This document shows positions 1-11,720 of a stretch of DNA of 64,000 nt, piece by piece. Origin of the DNA: Dicaeum eximium (taxonomy: Eukaryota; Chordata; Aves; Passeriformes; Dicaeidae); NCBI GenBank assembly GCA_013396995.1, contig VWZP01002845.1:5724482-5788481 (forward strand), read 5' to 3'. The notes below the pieces were generated by a model. It searched no databases. It saw only the letters and a program-made list of their open reading frames with translations, and was not told the DNA's origin. Numbering within the stretch: the first letter of the stretch is position 1; every line of letters starts with the position of its first letter. Made by a program: the position numbers and the translations under genes.

Positions 1-1437
1 GTGGAGTGAGATACTGAGGCATCGGAGTGCTTATTCATTTCTGGTTATCTGATTGTCGCAATGTTTCCAAACTGCCAGTTGAAGGCAAGAGATAAACTAC
101 AGCCAGCCTCAGACTCAGAGGCGCCTTTGACGTAGCCAGGTTTTTTCACCTGGGGATGATATATTATTTATTGACTCACACAGGGTCACCTGGAAATACT
201 TCATGCAGGGAATTGAAAGGGAAGAGTAAATACTAAAAGCAAAGGCTGTCAGGACCTCCTTTTGCCAGCAGGATGGTTTTTCTCTGCTCGTGTGGCCATG
301 GTGGACACAGACTCATGGCTGGTGGCTCTTCTTCTCAGAGGGAAGAGAAACTTCTGTGCTCCCTGTCACTCCAAGAAGAATAAATGCAGCACGGAGAAAA
401 ACAGGCAGCTCTTTATTTATTTCTCAAAGAATTCTATTTCCCTGTTTTCATAACCTCCCTCTTTTTACACCAGCTTAGAGGTGCCAAACTACTTGAAGGA
501 GTGAAATGCAGGGACCAGCTCAGGGATGGTGGGGAGATCCAACATTACTGCCAAAGGAGATATAGCAGGAGAGGAGGTTGCTGTTCTGCAGATTTCCCAG
601 GTTTGCTCTCTAAAATAAATTGAAATCCATCCCATGAAACAGCATTTGCAGTGCAAAATGAAAAAAAAAGGCTTTCCCGAGGCTCAGGGGAGTGGGATAT
701 GCGCAGAGCATTCAGAGATAACAATTTTCTGAAAAAATCTTTGATGTTAGCCTTTCAGCACATAATTTCAATGGGAGGCAGGAGAGACATCCATCTGCTG
801 AAGGGAATATTTGCCTCTTCCATTCTGCATGCGACTTTGCTGTTGCTATGGTCACATATTGTTATAATTGTCTTTTATTAAGGAGAATCTCCCTTAAAGA
901 CTTTTCTACCCAGTGCATCCTGCTAGCTCTCTGCTTCATGAATACATGTTTACCAATTTAGCCTGCTTGATGATGGCATTTTTAAGGCCTCGGGGTATTT
1001 GGTTTCCAAGCACTGATAGAATGAATAGAGAAGTTCCCAGGATGATCATGATTTCCTGAAGTCAAAGTCAAGTAGAAAGAGGTGGCGTCAGATATTTTTA
1101 TGTCTCTTTATGAAAAAAAAAAGTGTGAAGATTTTTGCTTTTTATCAATCAGACATCAAGAATAATAAGCTGAAGTAGATTAATTAGTGTAATTTGTCTG
1201 CTTGGATAGAATGGCTTGTCTGCCTTCTGACAGAACTTTGTCTCTCACCTGTTTTTCAAGGGCCTGCGATTGACATACATATGAATTCTACAATTTCCCT
1301 GGAGTCATCACTATGCTGAGGAAAATGTCTTATTTCCAAAAGTAAATTGCTCTGCAGCAAAGCCTCACTCTGCAGTAGGCTGGGTGTGAGCAGTGGGGCC
1401 AGCACCCTCTACACAGGAGCCATTGGAGTTTGTGACA
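1..1437. other. Unique noncoding DNA, no gene seen
   Basis: The sequence is AT-rich and CpG-poor. All open frames are short (under about 80 codons), overlap one another in different frames and show no recognisable domain. Short A-runs occur near 659-669 and 1110-1122. I see no repeat family, RNA gene or promoter that I can defend. Confidence 0.6.
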
Positions 1438-1555
1438 TCTCCATTCCTGTCACTTCTTCCAGTGCCTCACCACCCTCACAGTTAAGAATTTCTTCCTTGT
1501 ATCTGGCCTGAATCTCCCTCTTTTACTTTAAAACTGTTACCCCTTGTCCAATAAA
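1438..1555 (-). mobile_element. CR1 LINE fragment, 3' region, reverse orientation
   Basis: Read on the plus strand this matches the reverse complement of the avian CR1 3' region: a stretch with AGTGCCTCACCACCCTCAC, then AAGAATTTCTTCCTTGTAT, then a CT-rich part leading to TTTAAAACTGTTACCCCTTG. That order is the usual one for a reversed CR1 copy. Both ends are truncated and substitutions are frequent, so this is an old, dead copy. The subfamily is not resolved. Boundaries are good to about 20 bp. Confidence 0.85.
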
Positions 1556-4430
1556 TGACCCCTTGGAATGCTATCTAATTTGAGCAGACCCATATTGGGC
1601 TTTCCTTCACGTGCTCTCCAAGATGGGGAGTTAATTGTTGGTAACTACTTATTTCCTTCTTTGGTCTGAGCACACGAAGAAGTTGAGCTGGCAATGTCCC
1701 CTCCGTATTGAGTGTAAAATGTTGGCTGAGTTCAACCTGACCTGGCAGCAGGACAGAGCTTTCAAAGAAAATTGTGTCTGTATAAATGTCATGAAAGTGG
1801 ATATAGCCAGACAGAGACAAGAACCCTTTTCAGCAGCTTTTCTGAGCAAACAGCTGTAGCTGAGCTCTTGGCTTGTCAGACACTGAGGAACCAGCACTAG
1901 TGAGAGCTCTTGTGAACCCTCCAGACAAAAGCAGAGCTGGAGCCAGGCTTGTTGCCATTGATGCTGGAGTCAGTCACAAGGCAGGTCTGTAGGCAAGCAG
2001 GCTGTGGGAGGCACAGGGCTGAGGACAGCTCCTGAAGCAGCTCCAAATCTGTCCCACTTTGCCTCATTTGCCGGGTTAACCCCAGCTCAGTCAGGATGAA
2101 ACACAGCACAGAAAGGAAGGAAGGTCCAGAGGAACAGAAAGCAGCAAGTGTCACCCTGTAGCAGGGCAGTGCTGCTGATGGCTCTGCAGGGTATGTGTGC
2201 TGCTGGGTGGTCATTATTGCAAACAGTAGCAAATCCTAAGGGACCAAACCCAGCTCCACAGCCTTGTCTTGCTGCTCCTGTGATATGATGCCCAAGTGAA
2301 TGAATGAGAACTGTTTTACAGGCTAGGCTGTCCCCTGGATTACCCCTGAAGGGCTCTCATATCCCTTCAATAGAAGGTCTGGTCTCTGTCCAGCTCAGCA
2401 GGTCTGTGCCCACCACAGTCCAGTCAAAGCATTCAGCATTCATGCTGAGGCACCTTGGCATGCTGGGGGACCAGCTGCAGCCAGGGCCCCTCTAAACTGC
2501 CTTACTATGGCAATCTCTGCTCTGGCCTCATCCTTCTTGGTCACCCAGCACACAGCAGGGATCATTCTTACATCTCTCATCCTCCTGCCCAGCTCTCCAT
2601 GGTGTAGTCAGCCTCCATGGTTCCCACTGAGCTGTAGCTGCTGTCACAAGCCCCATATTTAGCAGGAGCATCCAGTCTTGTTTTGCTACACTGGTTTGCC
2701 ATGGTTTGCTGTGCAGCTCTGGGATCTGTGCTGGTGCTGCTTGGCCACCACAGTGATTATGTCTGATCACTTGTATTAAACAGTGGGACTGTGCAGCCAG
2801 GACCAGGGGCCAGGCTCAAGTGACTTTAATGATTGGGATTTTGTGCTCAAAAAGGCTGCTGTGAGGGTAAAATGCTAAAGTGTTGCTGACATTTTGGTGG
2901 TATTGTAAGGACTTGTTTGCTTTCAGGGAAAATGGGAAAAAAGGAAAGAAGGAAAGGGAAAAACAGATGATTGAGTGGCAAAGATGAAATGGCATAGTCA
3001 GAAACTCACCCTTTGTTCTCCTGAGGTGAGGAAGTGGAAGGGCAGGGTGGTGGGGTTGCATTCCTCCTGCTAATCCTCAGCATCCCTGAGTTCAAGGAGC
3101 ACTGCCAGACCCTTGGCAGCAGAGCAGCTCCAAGAGTGCATCTCAGTCCCCTCTTCAGCTGTGTGATTATTTGCAATTAGCTGTAAATCCAGCAGCTGGA
3201 GTATGATGGGAGTCACCTGATCTAGCTCTCGAGAAGTTCTCAAAGTATTTGGAAGAGCACTGCTAGTCACTAAACTAGGATGGCACAAGGATGATGGTGA
3301 GGTCATAGGAGCAGCCCTACCTAGCCAGCCCGGCACTCTGTCCCCAGCAGATGTCTGAGGAGAGAAGGAGGCTATTTTAGTCTTGTTGAAGTTGTGTTAA
3401 TGCCCATCTCCAGTGGAGAAAACCAATAGAAGTGGTTCAAGGGAAAATAGAAGCACCAAGCAAGTATATTGAGAAATTTCCAAAATATCTGTTCTATTGC
3501 ACAGTGATCTATGGCTCAGGGACCTAAGACACCTCAGTGGATTTCACCTCCTTGATGATGTCCAAAACATATGTGAACCCATGCACATTTACCTCACATC
3601 CACAAAGACCTCTCACAAGGAACATCACAGATCTTAACACTGTGCAACTCCAAAAATTCTAGAGTGTATAAAAATAAATGTCATTTTCTTTTTCTTGAAA
3701 TTGCTTCCTGCTGGTTTTGTGTGCATCTCTCCCATGTTAGAAAAGGCTGATGGGTGGTTCCTTCACCTTCTTCCTGTTGTTTGTAATTTATAACCTGCTG
3801 GAATAACTTCCTGTCTTTTGAGGGGCTAAAGAGTTCTCTCTACCTGTTTTTCTTTTTCCACACACAGAAGCCTTTCTATACCTTTGTTCACCTTTGTCAG
3901 CTTTCTCCATATCGTTCCAGCCATAAAGTAATGTGCCTTGTCACCTGTCAGCAGCACTGTGTAAATGCTAAGTAAGGCCAACCTGCGCCAATCATTAAGC
4001 TCAAGGGAAATCTTTGGAGGCGTTTGTCTCCCACTGAGACAAGCCAAACACAAACAGACATAGTGGGAACCAGAGTGTGGAAGGTGGAAAATCTGCAGCA
4101 CCAGAGACTGAGCAAATTTTCATACCTACAGAAACACAACATTCTCAAACAGCTGATAACAATGCAAAATTCTCTGTACCGAACACAGGACAATGCCTGC
4201 TGAATCCCTGGAGGGAGATGTCTGAAATGTTGAAAGGGCTGGACATATCCTTAGAGTAACAAACCACACTTCTGGGTCTCCCTTGAACCAAGTAATGGAC
4301 ACAGCTTGAGTCAAAGAGCTAAACAGCATCCAGCTGTGTGCAATGAAATGCAAAGAGCCTGTGCTGGCAGGTACAGGACAATGCAACATTTAGGTGTTTG
4401 TCTTAAATTCACAGAGGATCTGGGTGGAAA
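1556..4430. other. Unique noncoding DNA, no gene seen
   Basis: Only short overlapping open frames, none with a recognisable product. A purine-rich patch lies at about 2926-2966 and a T/C-rich patch at about 3684-3860. The 3640-3800 stretch has the look of an old decayed repeat, but I could not assign a family. Confidence 0.5.
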
Positions 4431-4511
4431 ATACATGGAAAAGGTTCTATACCTGGAAAAGTATTGTTTCTATACATGGAAAATTCTGGTTCTATACATG
4501 GAAAAGTCTCC
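4431..4511 (+). repeat. Degenerate minisatellite, four units
   Basis: Four imperfect units begin with ATAC(A/C)TGGAAAA at 4431, 4449, 4472 and 4494. They are 18-23 bp apart, with the spacing filled by TTCT-containing linkers. The copies differ by single-base changes and small indels, so this is a diverged local tandem duplication. A short open frame runs through it by chance and gives a repetitive peptide (YTWK/YMEK-like), which is not evidence of coding. Confidence 0.8.
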
Positions 4512-7500
4512 AGATATGTGGGGTCTGGTGTCACTGTTCATATAATGTGGCAGCCTGGATCCTAAGAATCAGGTCCTCCTAGATTCTTAGCACAGTCCTT
4601 GGAACAGTGACATTCTTCTTTAATATCCATCACTGAAACATTTTTTATAGCTATAAAAAATGACACAAATCATAGCCCCATTTTTTTCCTCCTAGAGTTA
4701 GAGGTGACATCTGCTGCTCAGGTGGTTTTGCAGACCCCATGTGCTGGTGACACCAGAATTAACGAACTAAAAGGTGTCTTAATGAATTGAAGACAAAGCC
4801 TTCACAGCCCCTTCCTCTAATACTTTCCTTGAGTTTTCCTGCCCAGCTCTGTGGCCAGCACACACCTTGAGGGTGGAGAAGTGAGTCCAGTCCCTGCCTC
4901 AACACATTTCAATCCACATCTCTATCTTGCCAGGAGAGGTCTGTATTGCCTGCTGTGCAGGTAGTCAGGGTACATAAGAAGGGAGAAGAATGCAAAATAC
5001 AGTTCTAGGTCACCTGAGCATTTTAGAGGGGAAAGAGCCTTCTTTAGGCGATGCCTTTTCAGCCCTAAAATCACAAGCCAAACAAGATTAAAATGGTAAA
5101 AAGTAGTTACTGTTTACTGAAGGTCCTTCAGGTGCACTTATGGCAGAATGCCCCCATGATAAAGGGCTTTGACACCTATATAAAATTAGCAAATTATCAT
5201 AATTGACAAGAATCCCCAATTAGAAATAGTTAATGAAGTAATTCCCCTCTTGGTTTGGCCCCCTGCTGAAGCTTCTAGCCCCACACTGTTTATGTCTAAA
5301 TATACAGGGAAGTGACATGGCCTTGGTTCACAGAAGAAGCAAGATTAGAATAGGATTCCAGGAATGTGTTTGTCTAACAAAATACTGAAGTTAGTTTAAG
5401 AAACTATATAACCATACAATAATAATCTACAGAGCTACAAATAAGTGAAAAATATAGAAAAAGTAAAAATCTTCTAGTGTCATAGGAGTGACTTTTCTGA
5501 CCTGTTGCAGACATGTACTCTGGGCAGAGCCCAGCTGCACTGCAGGTGAGACTGCTTCTCTTCATGCATTTGCAGGAGGAGACCCAAGTCCCCTGGTTCA
5601 CACATGGATCCTCATCTCACAGGGCAAACACTTCCCCAGAGCCCCAGTGGACTAACTTCAAGGAAGGCAGAGGAAAAGGTACCAGTATAGATGTCTGGTG
5701 GGAATCAGAGAGATCAAGGACATGGTTTCTGGTCCTTGGGCCCCAGCCTCACTCTCTTCATATTTCCTCCTTGGCTGCTTCCTTCACCATGACACTGAGA
5801 TCAACAGAACTGTTTGGCTCTGTCTCTATGTGATGAATATTGAGGCTTAGTGACAAAATGTAGGCACTGTTGCCTTGAAAATGTGTTGCTAAGAAGAGGC
5901 TGAAAAATGTGAAATACAGGCAGCAAAGGAAAACCCAAGCAGTGCTGTGGAAGGAAGGAAGAAGCTGTTACTCACAGCTCCCTAGCATCAGATACTGCAA
6001 GGTTTAAAACCTAGCTTTCAGGAAGATCCCAGAGCCATTTTTATTTGAAGGGTATGAACATTTATGGAGCTTCACATATTTTAGTGAGCCATGTAAACAC
6101 TAGCTAATTAATCTAAGTAACGTTGTAAAGCAAATTAAACCATTAATCTCCTCAGAGATAAACCGGTCAGCAGAGTTAAAAGAAAAAATCAAGTCCCTAG
6201 TAGAATGGTTATTTAAAAGGGGAAACTTTTACAGTGTTTTATTTATTTCTCCAGAATTAAGAATTTTCCTGATATTTCTGCAACAGATGAGCACAGAATA
6301 AAAGGAAATTCATTTGGAAAGCATATTTTCCCCTCCAGTGTTACACCAACATCAGCCCTTGTTTTCAGAAGCATTGTTTTTCATCAGCTGGTGTAAGCAC
6401 CTGGAAAGCTGGAGTCCTAATTCCAGTGATTGCTCCTTCAGCTTTGATCTTCCTCTTTCATATGCACACAAAAGAAGACTTTAACAATGTGCATAAAATA
6501 GTCTGATGCTGAAATTTGCTTCAGCTGCTTTTCTGCTCCCCCCACTCGACATGCTTAAGCTAAATTAGGTGATCTTTCCCAGAGCTAATTTCACCCAAGT
6601 CCACAATCATTGCCTGAGAACTGGGCACTTATTTTCCTTGCAGCTTTCCAGTCTCTCTGCTGAGCTCATGAGCAAGAGCACAAACCAGAGCTGGCTGTGT
6701 TAACTGGAGGCCTCAGCTCCCACTGCCTTTGCAAACCCACACCTGGCCTCTGGCAGGACCTTACATAGCTGAATAAAGGTTTTGAGGATGTAGCCATATA
6801 AACGAATGTAAATATTACATAAAAAATATCTTCATTGTGGAGGAGGAAGTAATGCAACTTTATGAGTGGGAAGGTCAAGGAGTGTTATCTGCTATTACCC
6901 ATGAGTTTTGCAGTCATTCACATTTGATCCATTTGCTTTTCTATTGACACTGGCTTGGGATAGAGGAAACTCATGCTGGAATCAGATTCCCTGTCAAGAT
7001 CCTGACAAAGGAAGGAAACGGCCCTTGATTACAAGGGAGCTGATCTGGCGTTCCTCGCACAGCTCCCTGTCCCTCGGCAGGGCTTGCTGCCCCTTTGCTG
7101 GCTGCTTCAGGTGCTTTGGGCTGGCAGCAGGGCTCTGCTGTAACTTGCAGACTGGCTGTTTTCACCATGCTTGGAAAATTTCTACTGCAAAAAGTTTCAG
7201 AAGAGAGCTCATCATGAATAACAGCGTTGTCCCTGCTGGGTCCTCTTGGTCCCCTCAACCAAAGCATGATCAGTGTTACTCTTTGTAAAAACAGTTGTGC
7301 TTCTAGCAGTAGAACACATTTACATACCATTATAATCCATTACATGAGTATATAAATACACGTAGACACACATGGGGTTATACACCAGGAGTAACCCTGC
7401 TTACATAGTGGGTTCCTGAAATCCTGAAAATGGATTTTTTTAAACAGCTGTTTTTCAAAAAATGATGATAAGGTACTTTGTAAAACATGGGGAAAATCCT

Positions 7501-8594
7501 ACAAACTATGTCTCTAAATAATAACAAGTAGAAATTAAGAAGAAGAGGAAAATTTGCACAGGATACACTGATAATTTAAAAGTTATTTTGCTTTAGCAAG
7601 TAGCAATTTTACAGCACTGCTGAGTTGGAGGACATTCACTGGCACAGAAAAAACCACTCATGATTAGATTCTGTCTCTTCAGGTCAGTTTTGCAGATTTT
7701 TCTCTCGGGGGGTCTGAAAGAAAACTACATTTGTCTCCATTTTCAGATTTATGTCCATGAATCAGAGACTGGAATATGTTCTTCCATATTTTCATTACAG
7801 AAGTTATAGGAAGACTAAACTTGTCCCTCGCGATTCTTTCTGCTATTGGCTTAAAATGCAGCAGCAGGAATTCTTTGCCAGTGCAGAGACAACCAGGAAC
7901 ACTGGGCCATAGTAAGGATTGAGTGAACACCCCACCAGGAGAGGGGCTTTGCCCCTGCAAAGACTTTTCTGGGCTTAGGACAGATAAACTTTCCCATTGA
8001 CACAGGCTCATGTGTGCCTGCACACACAGAGCCAGCCAAAGCCTCGGGGACTTTTGCCACCATGCTGTTAATCATTATCCAAGCAGATCTGTACCCTTGG
8101 AGATCTCTGACCTGTTTTGCAGCCCTGAAGGGGTTTATTGCAGCCAGCACAGCCTTGGCTGGTGTTTGATTGCGTGCTGACAGCCAGCCAGCTGGCCCTG
8201 GCTCAGAGCTCCGCCATACGCAGCCTTGCGCGGCTGCGCATTTGTACTTCTTGGGAAAAGGGAGCCAGTCCTGCTTCCATCAGCCAAGGGGGAGCGGGCA
8301 GCCCCAGGGACACTGGGGGAGGAGGAAGCAGCCAGGTGAATTTGCCTTGGCTGATAATGAGGTCATGGGGATGTGGTATCTGCAAGAACGTGGACTCGGG
8401 ACTGAAAAGCAGCCAGGTTACTGGCACGGTGCAAGGGGAGGCCCTGTCTTCAGGGAACTGTGCCAAACACAAGAAATCTCTGCCCCAAATCTCACAAGAT
8501 TCATGCACACATAAAAGATTTCTCCCACAGGTCTTTAAGTAATTTTTAAAAATGTTGTTCCAGTCTCTGGAATATTTTCCTGAGTCTTTTATGA
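4512..8594. other. Unique noncoding DNA with a small CpG-rich spot
   Basis: No gene recognised. The longest open frame (6908-7288, 126 codons) has a Trp/Cys-rich composition typical of chance frames. An AT-rich unique block (about 6050-6330) contains TAATTAAT- and TTAATC-like motifs and could be a conserved element. A CpG-rich spot at about 8205-8245 has five CpGs around a GCGCGGCTGCGC core, unlike the CpG-poor surroundings. Confidence 0.5.
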
Positions 8595-8646
8595 CTTGCT
8601 GAAGCCTTGAACTTCAGCAAGAAATTAATTCAAGCTTGAATTAATT
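8595..8646. repeat. Two adjacent palindromes
   Basis: The first is a hairpin: CTTGCTGAAG (8595-8604), 7-base loop, CTTCAGCAAG (8612-8621), a perfect 10-bp stem. Almost touching it, 8623-8646 is a perfect 24-bp palindrome with no spacer, centred on AAGCTT, with AATTAATT at each end. The second also reads as a short direct repeat of (G)AATTAATTCAAG. Both are seen directly in the sequence; any function is unknown. Confidence 0.9.
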
Positions 8647-10009
8647 CAAGGATTTAAGTGTTGTTCTATTCATGCTCCCCTAAATTGTAGATAATTTAAA
8701 ACAGAGAGGAATCAGAACCATCTTGTCAAACATTTTGATTTGCCAGTATCTTGCTGAATCTTGTGTGCCATTTCTGGTTGGTGACTCTCAGAGTAGGCAT
8801 CTGCTTCCAATCCCATGAAAGTCTCATATTAAGAAAATCCATAAAGAAGTGGAATTAGGAATTCAAACCCAGTAGCCTTGCTACTGAAAATACACTAGAT
8901 ACTCTTCAAAGATGCCTTCCAAACCAAACCATCCTATGGGTCTATGAGTCTACAATAAATGCATGATCAGCAACTCGGTGAAGTTTGTCTTTGTTCCTAA
9001 GAGGGCATAAATGAAGGAAACTTTTCCTTCTTTTCAGTACCAGAAACACATTAAAATCCCCTGCACCAATTCTAAGGAATGGCACCAGCCACATTATGTG
9101 GGAGATGGATGAATGGAGTTTTTCTGGTTCAGGAGGCTAAGTCCTTGCAGAAAAGTGTGCTGCAATCAGGATAGAATCCTTCTTTCTTCAAAGCATGGAA
9201 AGGTGTGACTTTCATGGGACCAGGAAAGGGCTGTATGGAATTTTTTTTGGCATGTGTAGAAGACCAGTACAATTTTGAGCTTCCTTTGCTGGCTCACCAG
9301 TTTAAATCCCTGCACTTTGCAGAAATGACAGTTCTGGGCAGGATCTTGAAACTAATGGGACAAGGAAGGCTGCATACTATTGACAAAAGTATTTTCATCA
9401 CTTACAGCCAGCTCTCTGCTTGCATATTCCCAAAATCCTTTGAAATTTTGGGGGCTGAATTACTTTGGTTGCATATATCTGTCATCTTCTTCAGCCTTAC
9501 TCAGGAGTTTGCAGTGAGCAAATTTTACTCATTAGGGATAAAGATCATAAATCACTTGTAGTTCTACTCCAACTTCCACTTCCACTTGTGGTTCAATTCC
9601 AGTATTTTACTAACTACATCACAGGCAGTAATCTTTAAGGTATAAAATATATATGTTCAGTGAGGGGCTATTTCTGTGCAGTCAATAAGGTATAAAGGCA
9701 CTGTGTGCCCAGGAACAAACAGTTTAGGGGAATTAGGGGTTGCTTTATGAATGCAAGAACAAAGCTCACTTCCAGCAGCTCTCTGCTCTGTGGCTTCTCT
9801 GGTGCCTAAGAAAAGGCAGCATGTGTCGAGTGGGGACACAAAGGGTACAAAACCTATCCCCAGCTGTCCCTGGACCTGTCTTTAGATCTTGAAGAAAGAG
9901 CTTCTTGATGACTGGGACGAGGTGTGCACCAAAGGTGTTGACTGCCATGCACTCTCTGTGGATTATGTTTTTGGGGTCTTTCTGAAGGCTTGAAGATGAT
10001 TTACACTGT
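8647..10009. other. Unique noncoding DNA, no gene seen
   Basis: No recognised coding exon, RNA or repeat. The open frame at 9205-9561 (118 codons) shows no domain I know. A B-box-like GGTTCAATTCC at about 9590 is not accompanied by an A box or a tRNA fold, so it is not a tRNA. Confidence 0.5.
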
Positions 10010-10039
10010 GCTGGACATCTGAGGGCTGGACATCTGAGG
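10010..10039 (+). repeat. 15-bp exact tandem duplication
   Basis: GCTGGACATCTGAGG occurs twice head to tail (10010-10024 and 10025-10039) with no mismatch, which implies a recent local duplication. Confidence 0.95.
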
Positions 10040-11229
10040 GTGTAGGGAAAGCAGGTTTGCTCTTCCCTTGATGACTTTTGTTAATTGAGAGTATAGCGCA
10101 GAAGAGCACAAATGAGAAGTATAGAAGTGGAAAATTTAGAAAGGGAGTAAAAGAAACAGAGGAAAGCATAAGGGTTAACTTTGGTAGCAGTTTTCTTAGA
10201 ACGGGGTGGAGAGAAGAGCTGAAAAGAACAGAGAAATTAAGAACAAACAGCAGTCTCCAGTTGTCTGATTTATAGGAGCCATATAAATATATAGGACCCT
10301 TAGTCATGCAGCACTTTCATTTTCCAGAAGTCCCCAGTCGTGGTGCAGCAGACACCCATGCTGTGGCTGCACAGACTCATGCAGGATGCCTCTTGTGCCT
10401 GATGTAGGGTGCAGCCCCCTGGACACTTCTGCAGACCCAGCACTGTCAGCACCACCCTTTGTCTTGTGGTCAGAAGACAGGCTGCAGGCATGTCCAGTCC
10501 AGGATTTGGACCTATTTAAATTAAGATTTCCAAACGTCTTGCTCTGTGCACAGATCTTTGTGCATGTGTTGTCACTCAGGTACACAGAATTTTTCATGCA
10601 GGTAGTTTAATATGATGTTGTATTCCCACATCCTAATTATCACCCCTGTGGAGGTCCCTGGCTGGAGTGGTGCAGTTGGGAGCAGGAGGTTCCTGTCCTT
10701 TTCATTATTTTAGCTGATTCAAATCCTTTCAAAGAGCAAGCCCTGGAACAGCAATTTCATGACCAACAGTCACCTTCAGAGTGCTGAGGCTCACTAAAAG
10801 GCCACCCACGAAGGGCCTGGGCAGTAGTGTGCACAAAATGCCACCTGTGGTGTTGCATTTTCCATAAACTGCCACACAACAGAAGAAGTGCATTGCCCAT
10901 ATTCCTCTGAGTGGTGTTACATGAAATGCAAACATCTTTGTATTAAAACATCTTTATATTTCCATAGAATAACGTAACCTGAAACAGGAGTAGAGCAAGT
11001 TCATGCAATTCAGAGGTGCCAAAAAGTGACGGTAGCTGATCAATCAAGTGACTAATTGCATCTGACTGCAGCAAGTAGAGATTCTTCTGTCCTGTGTTTG
11101 CTTGCAACGAAGCGAGAAAGGGAACTGGGTTGCCTAAAAGGCCTGGGGCACAGGCTACCCGATGCAATCAATTGCTTCACTCAGCCACCCTCGCTGATGA
11201 TGGGAAAATACAAAGTGCTCCCTGGTAGC
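10040..11229. other. Unique noncoding DNA, no gene seen
   Basis: Short overlapping open frames only. Nothing here matches a gene, RNA or repeat family that I recognise. Confidence 0.5.
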
Positions 11230-11720
11230 CCTGGAACTTTTAGCCGCGAGGCTGCCTGCAGTGAAATATTCAGGGTGACAAGCATTTCGTATTTTTGATA
11301 TATTTCTAAAATGTAACTGCTATTTTATCACCTAATCAAGCTGTATAGAAGTATTTTATTGCCAAATCTGAAATTTATTACGGCTGCTTTGTGGTTATAC
11401 ACCAGTGTTGAATTAGTGCTTTATTACTATAAGCAACTGATAACACCTACCCAGTTAAGGTATCTTTGTATCTATCTCTTTTTGGAGCTGTTCTGACCAC
11501 AAGTTCTTGTCAGTACTGAACAATTGTTATTATTAGTGATTGAAACAGGACTAAATTAACAGTTAGAGAAGTTATGAGTGCACCACTAAACTCCTAAGTA
11601 GTTTGATTAGTAAATAATACAGTAATAGCAATTAAACATAACAGCTGCTTATCTCATGGAGATTACAAAATAAATATATAGCTGTAAATGTATCTTGTTA
11701 TGGTACAGTATAGTTTGCAT
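11230..11720. other. Candidate conserved noncoding block (AT-rich)
   Basis: A long, very AT-rich, repeat-free stretch with almost no open frames. It carries repeated homeodomain-like motifs (TAATCA, TTAGTAAATAA, CAATTAAA) and GATA/TGATAA-type words. This is the usual appearance of deeply conserved enhancers in vertebrate gene deserts, but conservation cannot be seen from one sequence. Treat it as a guess. Confidence 0.3.

Noticed and set aside
9205..9561. 118-codon plus-strand open frame
   Set aside because: No domain, no splice or promoter context.
9580..9600. tRNA B-box-like GGTTCAATTCC
   Set aside because: No A box at the right distance and no cloverleaf pairing.
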